Positions 1 to 5,600 of a DNA stretch of 13,357 nucleotides are shown piece by piece. Both the position numbers and the translations under genes were made by a program. A model generated the notes under the pieces. It saw only the letters and a list, made by a program, of their open reading frames with translations, had not been told where the DNA came from and did not search any database. The stretch spans positions 1 to 13,357 of the forward strand of contig CATZKS010000056.1 of assembly GCA_958421035.1 (NCBI GenBank), in the 5' to 3' direction. Origin of the DNA: an uncultured Collinsella sp. GTDB taxonomy: Bacteria; Actinomycetota; Coriobacteriia; Coriobacteriales; Coriobacteriaceae. The stretch's first letter is position 1, and the number at the start of each line of letters is the position of its first letter.

Positions 1-1
1 C

Positions 2-190
2 AGCTCGGACATGGCCAAGCAGAAGCAGCAGATAGCCGACCTGTACGGCAAGCTTGCCGACGTCACGAACGCGTTCATCTACGACGACGGCACCGTGTAC
101 TGCCCCGCCTCCAAGGCCAGCGCATCGGGCAGCACCGTCACGTTCGGGAGCACCTGCACGGCGTCCGGCACAACCCTCAACCTCAAGTAG
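2..190 (+). CDS. C-terminal fragment of an unidentified phage structural/tail protein
   Basis: An open reading frame enters from the left edge and ends at TAG 188-190. It gives 62 residues containing a short helical stretch (SDMAKQKQQIADLYGKLADV) followed by a Ser/Thr/Gly-rich segment with two cysteines and a hydrophilic C-terminus. There is an ATG at position 11, but no ribosome binding site lies before it, so the gene most likely began upstream of the window. It sits 12 bp ahead of the DGR target gene and is read in the same direction. It therefore probably belongs to the tail/baseplate operon. I do not recognise the family. A helical stretch followed by a small beta-rich tail is compatible with a tail accessory protein, but this is inference only. 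Confidence 0.6.
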   Translation, partial: SSDMAKQKQQIADLYGKLADVTNAFIYDDGTVYCPASKASASGSTVTFGSTCTASGTTLNLK

Positions 191-202
191 AAAGGCAACG
201 AA

Positions 203-1111
203 ATGGCACAAGCGAAAACCCTGTCGGTGGGCGGCATCGGCTACGAGGTCATCGACGATACCGCGCGCAGAAACGCGCAGACGGCGCTCAACAACGCCGA
301 GTACAACCGCCAGGGCCAAATCGGCAAGTACGGCGGGCAGAACATCGCCACCATCCTGGCGGGAGAGATCGGCAGCGGCAGCGTGTACGACGCGCTGCAC
401 AAGCGAGCCGCCAACGGCAACTTCGCGGGCCTGCGCGTGGGCGACTACCTGGACGTGCCGCTCGTGAGCGCATCCGCCGTCACCACCCAGCAATCTGTGC
501 GGTTCCTGCTTGCCCACATCGACCCGTACCTCTACTGCGGCGACAACAGCAAGGGCCACCATATCGCGTTCGTGGCGTCCGCGCCCGTGCCCGTAGCCAA
601 GACCGTGACCGGCGTGGCAAACGACAGCTTCCTGATGTGGAACACCACCAACACGAACCAGGGCACCGCCGACCGGAAATGCCCCTACCTGGGCAGCAAC
701 CTCAAGGCGTGGGAGACGGCCTTCGAGGCGTGCCTGCCCGAGGGGCTGACCAAGTACCTGCTCACCCAGCGCGTGCTGCTTGAGGAGCGGTACAGCGCCA
801 GCGGTGCGCTCAACGACTCCAACTCGTGGAGCTGGCAGGATATCGGCAAGGTATGGTCGCTATCGGAGATGGAGGTCTACGGCTGTCCCGTGTGGGGCAC
901 GCCAGGCTGGTCGGTCGGCTTCGACTGCAAGTTCGACCTGTTCCATGACACGGCGCACCGAGTCAACGGAAATCGGTACAATTGGTGGTTGCGTTCCGTC
1001 ATGGGTGGCTCCTCGTCCAACGTGTGCTACGTCGCCAGCAGCGGCTATGCCTACTGCCACTCGGCGACGTACGTCTGGGTTCGCCCCCACCCCGGCTTCC
1101 TCGTCGGCTAG
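203..1111 (+). CDS. DGR variable protein: prophage tail-fibre/receptor-binding protein with C-terminal C-type-lectin-like domain
   Basis: 302 residues starting at ATG 203, with a modest AAAGG ribosome site at the preceding stop. Residues about 1-60 resemble a phage tail attachment segment. Residues about 85-302 look like a DUF6273/formylglycine-enzyme-like C-type lectin fold, with typical late motifs YNWWLRSV (259-266) and VRPHPGF (293-299). The last 46 residues are encoded by the variable repeat (VR, 972-1095). This matches the template repeat at 1711-1834 except at 9 template adenines. Residues changed relative to the template are 278 N to A, 279 and 280 N to S, 282, 284 and 290 N to Y, 285 Y to C, and 286 N to H. 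By analogy with Mtd of Bordetella phage BPP-1, this would be the ligand-binding surface that recognises the host receptor. That role is known for the family and inferred here. No frameshift or stop interrupts the gene, and avd, TR and RT follow directly. Confidence 0.9.
   Translation: MAQAKTLSVGGIGYEVIDDTARRNAQTALNNAEYNRQGQIGKYGGQNIATILAGEIGSGSVYDALHKRAANGNFAGLRVGDYLDVPLVSASAVTTQQSVRFLLAHIDPYLYCGDNSKGHHIAFVASAPVPVAKTVTGVANDSFLMWNTTNTNQGTADRKCPYLGSNLKAWETAFEACLPEGLTKYLLTQRVLLEERYSASGALNDSNSWSWQDIGKVWSLSEMEVYGCPVWGTPGWSVGFDCKFDLFHDTAHRVNGNRYNWWLRSVMGGSSSNVCYVASSGYAYCHSATYVWVRPHPGFLVG
972..1095 (+). repeat. DGR variable repeat (VR)
   Basis: This stretch of 124 bp aligns without gaps to 1711-1834. 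All 9 mismatches (positions 1034, 1035, 1038, 1041, 1046, 1052, 1056, 1058, 1070) lie opposite an A in the template. Outcomes are 4 G, 3 T and 2 C. The 3' part (about 1071-1095) is unchanged, GC-rich and rich in C runs, as expected for the initiation-of-mutagenic-homing (IMH) segment. After 1095 the two copies diverge, beginning with C versus A at 1096. Confidence 0.96.
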
Positions 1112-1119
1112 CCAGCCGA
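1104..1119 (+). other. Hairpin just after the VR (candidate DGR target-site cruciform)
   Basis: TCGGCT (1104-1109) pairs with AGCCGA (1114-1119) across the 4-base loop AGCC. The hairpin starts 8 bp after the end of VR/TR identity and spans the stop codon of the variable gene. In BPP-1 a short hairpin/cruciform shortly downstream of the IMH boosts target recognition. The position fits, but the 6-bp stem is short and its function is inferred. Confidence 0.4.
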
Positions 1120-1139
1120 GTGCTCTATACTCTGCTTTT

Positions 1140-1164
1140 AGGCGACCGCCTTGCGCGGTCGCCT
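1140..1164 (+). other. Strong 10-bp hairpin in the target-avd spacer
   Basis: AGGCGACCGC (1140-1149) and GCGGTCGCCT (1155-1164) form a perfect 10-bp GC-rich stem with loop CTTGC. It could be a second candidate for the DGR target-site structure, or an upstream element of the terminator that follows immediately. No T-run follows it directly. Confidence 0.5.
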
Positions 1165-1192
1165 CCTGCCCGCGCAGCGGGCCGGATTTTTT
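1164..1192 (+). terminator. Rho-independent terminator after the variable protein gene
   Basis: TCCTGCCCGC (1164-1173) pairs with GCGGGCCGGA (1177-1186) with one mismatch and a 3-base loop, followed by six T (1187-1192). It would end the tail operon transcript before avd. It could also allow partial read-through into the DGR genes. Confidence 0.7.
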
Positions 1193-1216
1193 CGCCACAT
1201 TTTCCCAGGAGGTGCC

Positions 1217-1687
1217 ATGAGCGGCGTCTACCAGCGCAACCGCGAGGTTTCCGAGTACAAGTTCTTCACGCAGGCCATCGCCATCCGCGTGGAGGTCAAC
1301 AAGCTCATGGCCTCCTCGTCGGTCGTGCCGAAAGCCTACAGGCTGCTGAACGCAGTCCCCACGGTGGAGACCGCGCGCAGCATCGTATACAACGTCAACC
1401 GCGCCGACTGCTTCTACCCCAACACCTCGTTCAACGCGCTGGAGAGGAAACGCTACCTGACGCTGGCCATAGCTGACTGCGAGCAGCTGATGCTGGACAT
1501 GCAGTGCCTCATGGACATCGGCCTGCCCGTGAACGCCAACCGCTTCGAGGCGCTGGCGGGCATGGTCGAGGAGGAGATCAAACTGCTCAAGGGCGCGCGC
1601 AAGAACGTACGCGTCACCGGCAAGAAGACGACCGACGAGCGCATAGCCGAGGCCGAGGCCGAGCTAGAGCGCCTGCGTTCGCTATAA
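1217..1687 (+). CDS. avd: DGR accessory variability determinant (Avd-like four-helix-bundle protein)
   Basis: 156 residues from ATG 1217, chosen because AGGAGGT (1207-1213) lies directly before it. The frame is open further upstream to 1151, but only across the terminator hairpin. The protein is almost wholly helical and positively charged. It has a first helix rich in YKFFTQAIAIRVEVNKL, a central PNTSFNALERKRYLTLAIADCEQLMLDMQ helix typical of Avd/S23-like bundles, and a charged C-terminal helical tail (DERIAEAEAELERLRSL) that makes it longer than BPP-1 Avd (about 128 residues). Avd forms a pentameric barrel that binds the reverse transcriptase and the template RNA and is required for cDNA synthesis in BPP-1. 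Its position between the variable gene and TR is the canonical one. Identity rests on context plus helix pattern. The low-specificity S23/IVP family is the alternative label. Confidence 0.8.
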   Translation: MSGVYQRNREVSEYKFFTQAIAIRVEVNKLMASSSVVPKAYRLLNAVPTVETARSIVYNVNRADCFYPNTSFNALERKRYLTLAIADCEQLMLDMQCLMDIGLPVNANRFEALAGMVEEEIKLLKGARKNVRVTGKKTTDERIAEAEAELERLRSL

Positions 1688-1688
1688 T
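1683..1688 (+). promoter_or_regulatory. Possible -10 box (TATAAT) before the template repeat
   Basis: A perfect TATAAT overlaps the avd stop codon (TAA 1685-1687). Transcription from it would begin near 1695, about 16 bp ahead of the TR, a natural 5' end for template RNA. No recognisable -35 box lies 16-18 bp upstream, so this could be chance. Confidence 0.3.
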
Positions 1689-1689
1689 G

Positions 1690-2054
1690 GACGGCGGTCG
1701 CGCCTTGTTTATCGGTACAATTGGTGGTTGCGTTCCGTCATGGGTGGCTCCTCGTCCAACGTGTGCTACGTCAACAACAACGGCAATGCCAACTACAACT
1801 CGGCGACGAACGTCTGGGTTCGCCCCCACCCCGGATTCCCTTATTGCCAGACCGAGTAGGCCCCAGGGCCGAAAGCAGAGCGCGGAGAGGAAGGAAGGCG
1901 CGACCATCGGGCGCGAGCCCGTAAATACGCACCCCGCGAGGGTGGCCGGACGCTGCTTGCATGGCGCGGCGCTCCGTGGCTCCGCCGCGTTTCATGGCCA
2001 TACCTCAAGCGGCTGCCAGAGCCACATTGCAAGCCGTGCGGGGTGCCTTCCGCT
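1690..2054 (+). ncRNA. DGR template RNA region (TR plus downstream spacer)
   Basis: The 367 bp between avd and the RT gene carry no credible gene. They hold the template repeat at 1711-1834 and then about 220 bp of spacer up to the RT start. In BPP-1 the template RNA extends past TR into the spacer and the start of the RT gene. That downstream part binds Avd-RT and primes cDNA synthesis. The boundaries given are simply the intergenic limits, since the actual ends cannot be read from sequence. Confidence 0.65.
1711..1834 (+). repeat. DGR template repeat (TR)
   Basis: Non-coding parent copy of the VR. Read in the VR frame it contains nine AAY codons, six of them within the VNNNGNANYN stretch. 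This is the typical design in which adenine mutagenesis gives 15 amino acids per codon but never a stop. It contains 25 A; 9 correspond to a different base in the VR. The copy begins at ATCGGTAC and ends at CACCCCGG. After that, IMH* (template) and IMH (target) differ. Confidence 0.96.
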
Positions 2055-3236
2055 ATGAACTCGGAGCAAAGGCGGGCGGCGCGCCGGAAGCGCCGCGAGG
2101 AAAAGCGCGCGAAAGCAAAAGCCGAGCGCGTCAAGGCGTGCACGCTCGAAACCGTGGCGGACCTCAACCGCCTGTGCGCTGCCTCGAAGCAGGCGGCGCG
2201 CGGCGTGATGTGGAAGGCGTCGACGCAGCGGTACATGAAGGACTACCTCCGAAACGCCGCGAAGTCCCGCCGCGACCTTTTGGAGGGCCGCGACATATGC
2301 CGGGGCTTCATCCGCTTCGACCTGTGGGAGCGCGGCAAGCTGCGCCATATCAGCGCCGTGCACTTCCCCGAGCGCGTGGTGCAGAAGTCGCTGTCGCAGA
2401 ACGCGCTCGTGCCCGCGATCGTGCCTACCCTCATAGCCGCCAACTCCGCGAACATAAAGGGGCGCGGCACCGACTACGCCCTGAAGCTGCTCAAGCGCCA
2501 CCTGGCCGACAACTGGAGGGGGCACGGCGGCGATGGCTACATACTGCTCGGCGACTTTTCCGACTACTTCGCCCGCATAGCGCACGGCCCCGTCAAGGAG
2601 CAGGTGGCTGCCGCGCTGCTCGATCCGCGAGTAATCGACCTTGAGCACCGCCTGATTGACGCGCAGGGCGAGGTGGGCCTGGGGCTGGGCAGCGAGCCGA
2701 ACCAGATATGCGCGGTGGCACACCCCAACCGCATCGACCACTACGTGACCGAGATGCTGCGCCCCGAGGCGTACGGGCGGTACATGGACGACTTCTACCT
2801 CATACACGAGAGCAAGGAGTACCTGCAGGTGTGTCTGCTGCTGATAGGGCGCAAGTGCGCCGAGCTGGGCATAGAGCTGAACCCGCGCAAGACGCGCGTG
2901 GTGAAGCTGTCGCGCGGCTTCACGTGGCTGAAGAAGCGCATCTTCTACACGGAGACGGGCCGCATAGTCGTGAAGCCGTGCCGAGACTCCATAACGCGGG
3001 AGCGCCGCAAGCTCAAGAAGATGGCCCGCATGGTCGCCGATGGCGTCATGACCCCCGAGCAGGTGGAGCAGAGCTACCAGAGCTGGCGCGGCGGCATGAA
3101 GCGGCTGGACGCGCACCGCAGCGTGCGGGCCATGGACGCGCTGTACCGCAGCCTGTTCGGAAATCCCGCGGGGGGGGGTTGCTCAATGCAATCCAAACCT
3201 GGAGGCGACACGGATGGGAACATGCCCCTACCCTAG
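2055..3236 (+). CDS. DGR reverse transcriptase
   Basis: 393 residues from ATG 2055; an in-frame GTG at 2043 would add four. A GGGGTG ten bases upstream is the only candidate ribosome site. Residues 1-30 are very basic (RRAARRKRREEKRAKAK). The palm follows, with first catalytic aspartate in ILLGDFSDYF (about 163-172), motif 4 as LGSEPNQ (about 211-217), catalytic YMDD (243-246) and a thumb including LNPRKTRVVKLSRGFTWLKK. DGR RTs usually carry [ILV]GxxxSQ in motif 4; here N replaces S. It copies the TR RNA with adenine-specific errors and, with Avd, drives replacement of the VR. The group is supported by the adjacent TR/VR and avd, and there is no intron maturase domain or retron msr/msd. A run of nine G (3170-3178) lies 19 codons before the stop, so the last 22 residues depend on that count being right. 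Confidence 0.93.
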   Translation: MNSEQRRAARRKRREEKRAKAKAERVKACTLETVADLNRLCAASKQAARGVMWKASTQRYMKDYLRNAAKSRRDLLEGRDICRGFIRFDLWERGKLRHISAVHFPERVVQKSLSQNALVPAIVPTLIAANSANIKGRGTDYALKLLKRHLADNWRGHGGDGYILLGDFSDYFARIAHGPVKEQVAAALLDPRVIDLEHRLIDAQGEVGLGLGSEPNQICAVAHPNRIDHYVTEMLRPEAYGRYMDDFYLIHESKEYLQVCLLLIGRKCAELGIELNPRKTRVVKLSRGFTWLKKRIFYTETGRIVVKPCRDSITRERRKLKKMARMVADGVMTPEQVEQSYQSWRGGMKRLDAHRSVRAMDALYRSLFGNPAGGGCSMQSKPGGDTDGNMPLP

Positions 3237-3254
3237 CAACGGAAGGAGCGACCC

Positions 3255-3500
3255 ATGACAGAACAGGAAATCGCCGGGGAGATCAACGGCTACAAACAGC
3301 AGCTTGAGCAGAGCGACTACAAGGTCATGAAGGCGGTGGAGCGCATCTTCTCCGCATCGTCCATCACCGACCTGCTCTCGGCCATCGCCGCAGCTGCCAA
3401 GGAGGTGGCCGAGATCATCTCGCAGCGCCAGACGTGGCGCGACCGCATCAACGAGCTGGAAGCCATGGAGCCCGACCAGCCGGAAGCGCCGCAGGAGTAG
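3255..3500 (+). CDS. Small helical phage protein of unknown function
   Basis: 81 residues from ATG 3255, with a clear GGAAGGAG ribosome site 7 bases upstream. The protein is predicted nearly all helical, acidic at its C-terminus (ELEAMEPDQPEAPQE), and without membrane segment or signal peptide. It lies 18 bp after the RT and directly before a strong terminator, so it may be the last gene of the DGR/tail transcript. I do not recognise the family. Small helical proteins in this position are often tail chaperones, XkdX-like proteins or regulators, but nothing in the sequence decides this. Confidence 0.7.
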   Translation: MTEQEIAGEINGYKQQLEQSDYKVMKAVERIFSASSITDLLSAIAAAAKEVAEIISQRQTWRDRINELEAMEPDQPEAPQE

Positions 3501-3502
3501 CG

Positions 3503-3530
3503 AGCGCCCCTTCGGGGGCGCTTTTCTTTT
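3503..3530 (+). terminator. Rho-independent terminator with UUCG tetraloop
   Basis: AGCGCCCC (3503-3510), loop TTCG, GGGGCGCT (3515-3522), then TTTCTTTT. It separates the DGR block from the lysis cassette. Confidence 0.9.
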
Positions 3531-3586
3531 GCCTGGCGACACCTCGCGGACAATCGCGGCAGCGATTCGAGGAGGTGAGAAAACGA

Positions 3587-4000
3587 ATGACCGACGTGCT
3601 GGAAATCTTCGCGCCGTACGGCCCCGGGTCGCTTTTCGGCGCGCTGCTCGTCCTAGTGGTCCTGTACTTCGGCAAGCAGTTCCTCGAAGAGTTCAAGGCC
3701 CAGAACGAGCGCAAGGCGAACATCGACCTCAAGCGCGAAGAGCGAAAGCAGGACGAGGTGAACGAGCGGGCGCAGCGCGACCGCGAGCGCAGCCAGATGG
3801 AGGGCCGCATCGCCGCGCAGATGGAGCGCAGCAACGCGCTGATGGAGGCTATGAAGGCGCTCATGGAGTCCGTTGTGACCTCCAACGAGGTGCTGCACGC
3901 CGACCTGGCGAACAGCCAGGCGCGCAGCCAGGGCATGGCGGCGAAGGTCGACCACATCGCCGACCGCGTTGACCTGCTCTACAAGGAATCAGCTCGATAG
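3587..4000 (+). CDS. Membrane-anchored coiled-coil phage protein of the lysis cassette
   Basis: 137 residues from ATG 3587, preceded by a strong GAGGAGGTGA ribosome site; the open frame runs further upstream only through the terminator. One transmembrane helix (about residues 13-31, LFGALLVLVVLYFGKQF) is followed by a long charged helix (about 32-130) with heptad character, rich in E, R, K, Q and M. This single-span plus coiled-coil architecture is seen in phage accessory lysis proteins (BhlA/XhlA-like, hemolysin-XhlA type) and in tail-anchored proteins. It is the first gene of the cassette that continues with a holin-like protein and an endolysin, so a role in membrane disruption or holin regulation is likely. 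Family membership is inferred from architecture only. Confidence 0.75.
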   Translation: MTDVLEIFAPYGPGSLFGALLVLVVLYFGKQFLEEFKAQNERKANIDLKREERKQDEVNERAQRDRERSQMEGRIAAQMERSNALMEAMKALMESVVTSNEVLHADLANSQARSQGMAAKVDHIADRVDLLYKESAR

Positions 4001-4013
4001 AAAGGAATCCGAA

Positions 4014-4319
4014 ATGACAGAAATGCAAGCAATCGCAGCCATCGTGCTGTCTTTCGCCGTGCCGTTCGCGGTGCAGCTGATCAAGACCGAGGCCATGACC
4101 GGCAAGGCCGCGCGCATCCTGGCGCTGGGCTGCTCGCTCCTGGCGGGCGTCGTGACCGGCTTCGTGGGCGGCGTGCCCGCAGACCCGGGCGCATGGGTCA
4201 CGTGCGCCTTCGCCGTGGTAGGCGGCGTGCAGGCGGCCTACACGCTGTTCAAGTCGGTAGGCATCACATCCAAGTGGCTCGACGCCCTGCTGGGCGTGAC
4301 CGTAGGCGGGAAGGAGTAG
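4014..4319 (+). CDS. Phage holin-like membrane protein
   Basis: 101 residues from ATG 4014, with AAAGGA upstream; an in-frame TTG 45 bp earlier overlaps the previous gene and is less likely. Two to three hydrophobic spans are visible: about 4-22 (AIAAIVLSFAVPFAVQLI), 33-52 (ARILALGCSLLAGVVTGFVG) and 59-78 (GAWVTCAFAVVGGVQAAYTL). The C-terminus is short and ends GGKE. Size, topology and position three bases before the amidase gene fit a holin, which forms membrane lesions that release the endolysin to the cell wall. Function is inferred from topology and neighbours. Confidence 0.75.
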   Translation: MTEMQAIAAIVLSFAVPFAVQLIKTEAMTGKAARILALGCSLLAGVVTGFVGGVPADPGAWVTCAFAVVGGVQAAYTLFKSVGITSKWLDALLGVTVGGKE

Positions 4320-4322
4320 GCA

Positions 4323-5135
4323 ATGGCTAAACTGTTCATCATCTGCGGCCACGGCGCTGGCGACCCCGGCTGCTGCGCAGGCGGCTGCACCGAGGCCGAG
4401 CGCGTTCGCGCCCTGGGCCAGCGAATCAAGGAACTGGGCGGTTCCGAGGTCGAGCTGGGCGATACGTCCCGCAACTGGTACGCCGACGGCGGGCTTAACC
4501 GCCTGAGCACCGACGCGCCAGTGGTGGAGCTGCACATGGACGCCAGCGGCATCGCCACGGCCCACGGCGCGCACGTCATCATCAAGGAGGGCTTTGAGCC
4601 TGACGAGTACGACAATGCGCTGGCCGACAAGCTGGCGGCGTTCATGCCCGGGCGCTCCGAGAAGCTGGTGCGCCGTTCCGACCTCGCGAACCCGAACCGA
4701 GCCGCCGCGCGCGGCATCAACTACCGCCTGTGCGAGAACGGCTTCATCGACAACGACGGCGACCGCGAGAAGTTCAACGGCAACCTGGACGAGCTGGCGC
4801 GCATCTACCTGGAATGCTTCGGCATCACTGCTGGAAGCGCCCCCGCAGCCGTCCCGCAGCCGCAGCCTGCGCAGCAGGAAACGGCCGAGAACTTCGGCGG
4901 CACCTACCGCTGCACTGTGGACTACCTGCGCGTGCGCGACGCCCCCGGCCTGGGCGGCACCGAGGTGGCGCACTATTCCAGCGGCGAGACCGTGACGCTG
5001 GATAACTGGTACAAGATCGCCGACGGCTACGTGTGGGGCCGATACACGGGCTACAGCGGCGCAACGCGCTACATCGCCGTGGGCAAGGCCACGGGCAAGC
5101 CAGAGGCCGACGACTATCTGGTGAAGGTGGGATAG
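4323..5135 (+). CDS. Phage endolysin: N-acetylmuramoyl-L-alanine amidase (Amidase_3) with SH3 cell-wall-binding domain
   Basis: 270 residues from ATG 4323, with AAGGAG inside the end of the holin gene. Residues 1-168 match the zinc amidase_3 fold: zinc ligands H10 (CGHGAGDPG), E24 (CTEAERV) and H71 (ELHMDAS), and catalytic E138 (CENGFIDN). After a Pro/Ala/Gln linker (about 170-188), residues 195-255 form a bacterial SH3 domain (YRCTVDYLRVRDAPG...VWGRYTGYSGATRYIAVG). The enzyme cuts the bond between N-acetylmuramic acid and L-alanine of peptidoglycan for host lysis. There is no signal peptide, consistent with holin-dependent export. It stands four genes before the prophage boundary, as usual for lysis genes at the attachment-site end. 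Confidence 0.93.
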   Translation: MAKLFIICGHGAGDPGCCAGGCTEAERVRALGQRIKELGGSEVELGDTSRNWYADGGLNRLSTDAPVVELHMDASGIATAHGAHVIIKEGFEPDEYDNALADKLAAFMPGRSEKLVRRSDLANPNRAAARGINYRLCENGFIDNDGDREKFNGNLDELARIYLECFGITAGSAPAAVPQPQPAQQETAENFGGTYRCTVDYLRVRDAPGLGGTEVAHYSSGETVTLDNWYKIADGYVWGRYTGYSGATRYIAVGKATGKPEADDYLVKVG

Positions 5136-5138
5136 GCC

Positions 5139-5450
5139 ATGCCGTACCCGAGCCCCGCAGACGAGGAGCGCAACGGCGGGTGCGGCCCCATCCTCGCAGC
5201 GGTCGTCCTGCTGTTCATCGTCCTGGCCGCCGCCAGCTGCGCGTCGCAGGCCATGGGAGCGCAAGACGCGACCGTGAGGCAAGCCCGCACGGACGGCCCC
5301 ATATACGACCTGCCCGAGGGCATCGGCCAGGAAATCGTGTGCGACGAGCACAACCGCGAGTACCTGCTGCTTACCACCGAGCAGGGCGGCGTGTTCCTCA
5401 TGCCGTACATGGACGAGGACGGCGAGCAGGAGATCATGCCGCAGGCCTAG
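5139..5450 (+). CDS. Small membrane-anchored DUF6440-like protein
   Basis: 103 residues from ATG 5139, three bases after the amidase stop. An N-terminal hydrophobic span (about 17-38, GPILAAVVLLFIVLAAASCA) is followed by an exported or cytoplasmic domain. The segment EIVCDEHNREYLLLTTEQGGVFLMPYMDEDGEQ resembles the DUF6440 pattern of a short beta-hairpin ending in LxDEDG. The cysteine after the span (AAASC) is only a marginal lipobox, so lipid anchoring is uncertain. As the last gene of the lysis cassette, it could act in lysis or in superinfection exclusion. Neither is demonstrated. Confidence 0.75.
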   Translation: MPYPSPADEERNGGCGPILAAVVLLFIVLAAASCASQAMGAQDATVRQARTDGPIYDLPEGIGQEIVCDEHNREYLLLTTEQGGVFLMPYMDEDGEQEIMPQA

Positions 5451-5455
5451 AACGC

Positions 5456-5487
5456 AAAGAAGCCGCCCCGTATGGAGCGGCTTCTTT
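5456..5487 (+). terminator. Bidirectional terminator at the prophage end
   Basis: AAAGAAGCCGC (5456-5466) and GCGGCTTCTTT (5477-5487) form an 11-bp stem with a 10-base loop. The plus-strand tail is TTTCTA, and the A-rich 5' arm gives a T-rich end on the other strand too. It would end the lysis transcript and could stop read-through from ssrA. Confidence 0.85.
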
Positions 5488-5522
5488 CTATCTGACGAGC
5501 AATACGAACGCCCGCCTAACGA

Positions 5523-5542
5523 CGAACACGCGTATGTGTTCG
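5523..5542. repeat. Inverted repeat next to the attachment site
   Basis: CGAACAC (5523-5529) and GTGTTCG (5536-5542) form a 7-bp stem over 6 bases, between the prophage terminator and the ssrA 3' end. No T-run follows on either strand. It could be an integrase/excisionase arm site or a weak terminator; the function is unknown. Confidence 0.4.
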
Positions 5543-5555
5543 CCTACTGAACAGT

Positions 5556-5600
5556 TGGTGGAGGCGCGGAGAATCGAACTCCGGTCCACGAAAGCCCCCT
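5556..5600. other. Probable prophage attachment site (att) in the ssrA 3' end
   Basis: All plus-strand phage genes end just left of the CCA end of ssrA, and the genes to the right look chromosomal. tRNA and tmRNA 3' ends are classic integrase targets, and the phage usually restores the gene end. The other att copy would lie outside the window, so the exact core cannot be defined; the right limit given is a guess. Confidence 0.55.

Noticed and set aside
1151..1216. Longer N-terminus for the Avd-like protein
   Set aside because: It would cross a terminator hairpin; the strong AGGAGGT lies just before ATG 1217.
1721..1924. Open frames across the template repeat, possible second lectin gene fragment
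   Set aside because: The only similarity is the 124-bp VR match with A-specific differences. It lacks the rest of the protein and a ribosome site; it is a DGR template, not a pseudogene.
1992..3116. 374-residue open frame antisense to the RT
   Set aside because: Composition is a shadow of the RT gene (Leu/His/Ala-rich), with no ribosome site or recognisable domain.
2055..3236. RT as retron or group II intron enzyme
   Set aside because: No msr/msd-like inverted repeats, no maturase or endonuclease domain. TR, VR and avd sit directly beside it.
3861..5351. 496-residue open frame on the minus strand
   Set aside because: Antisense to holin, amidase and membrane-protein genes that have clear motifs and ribosome sites. 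It arises from high GC at third codon positions.
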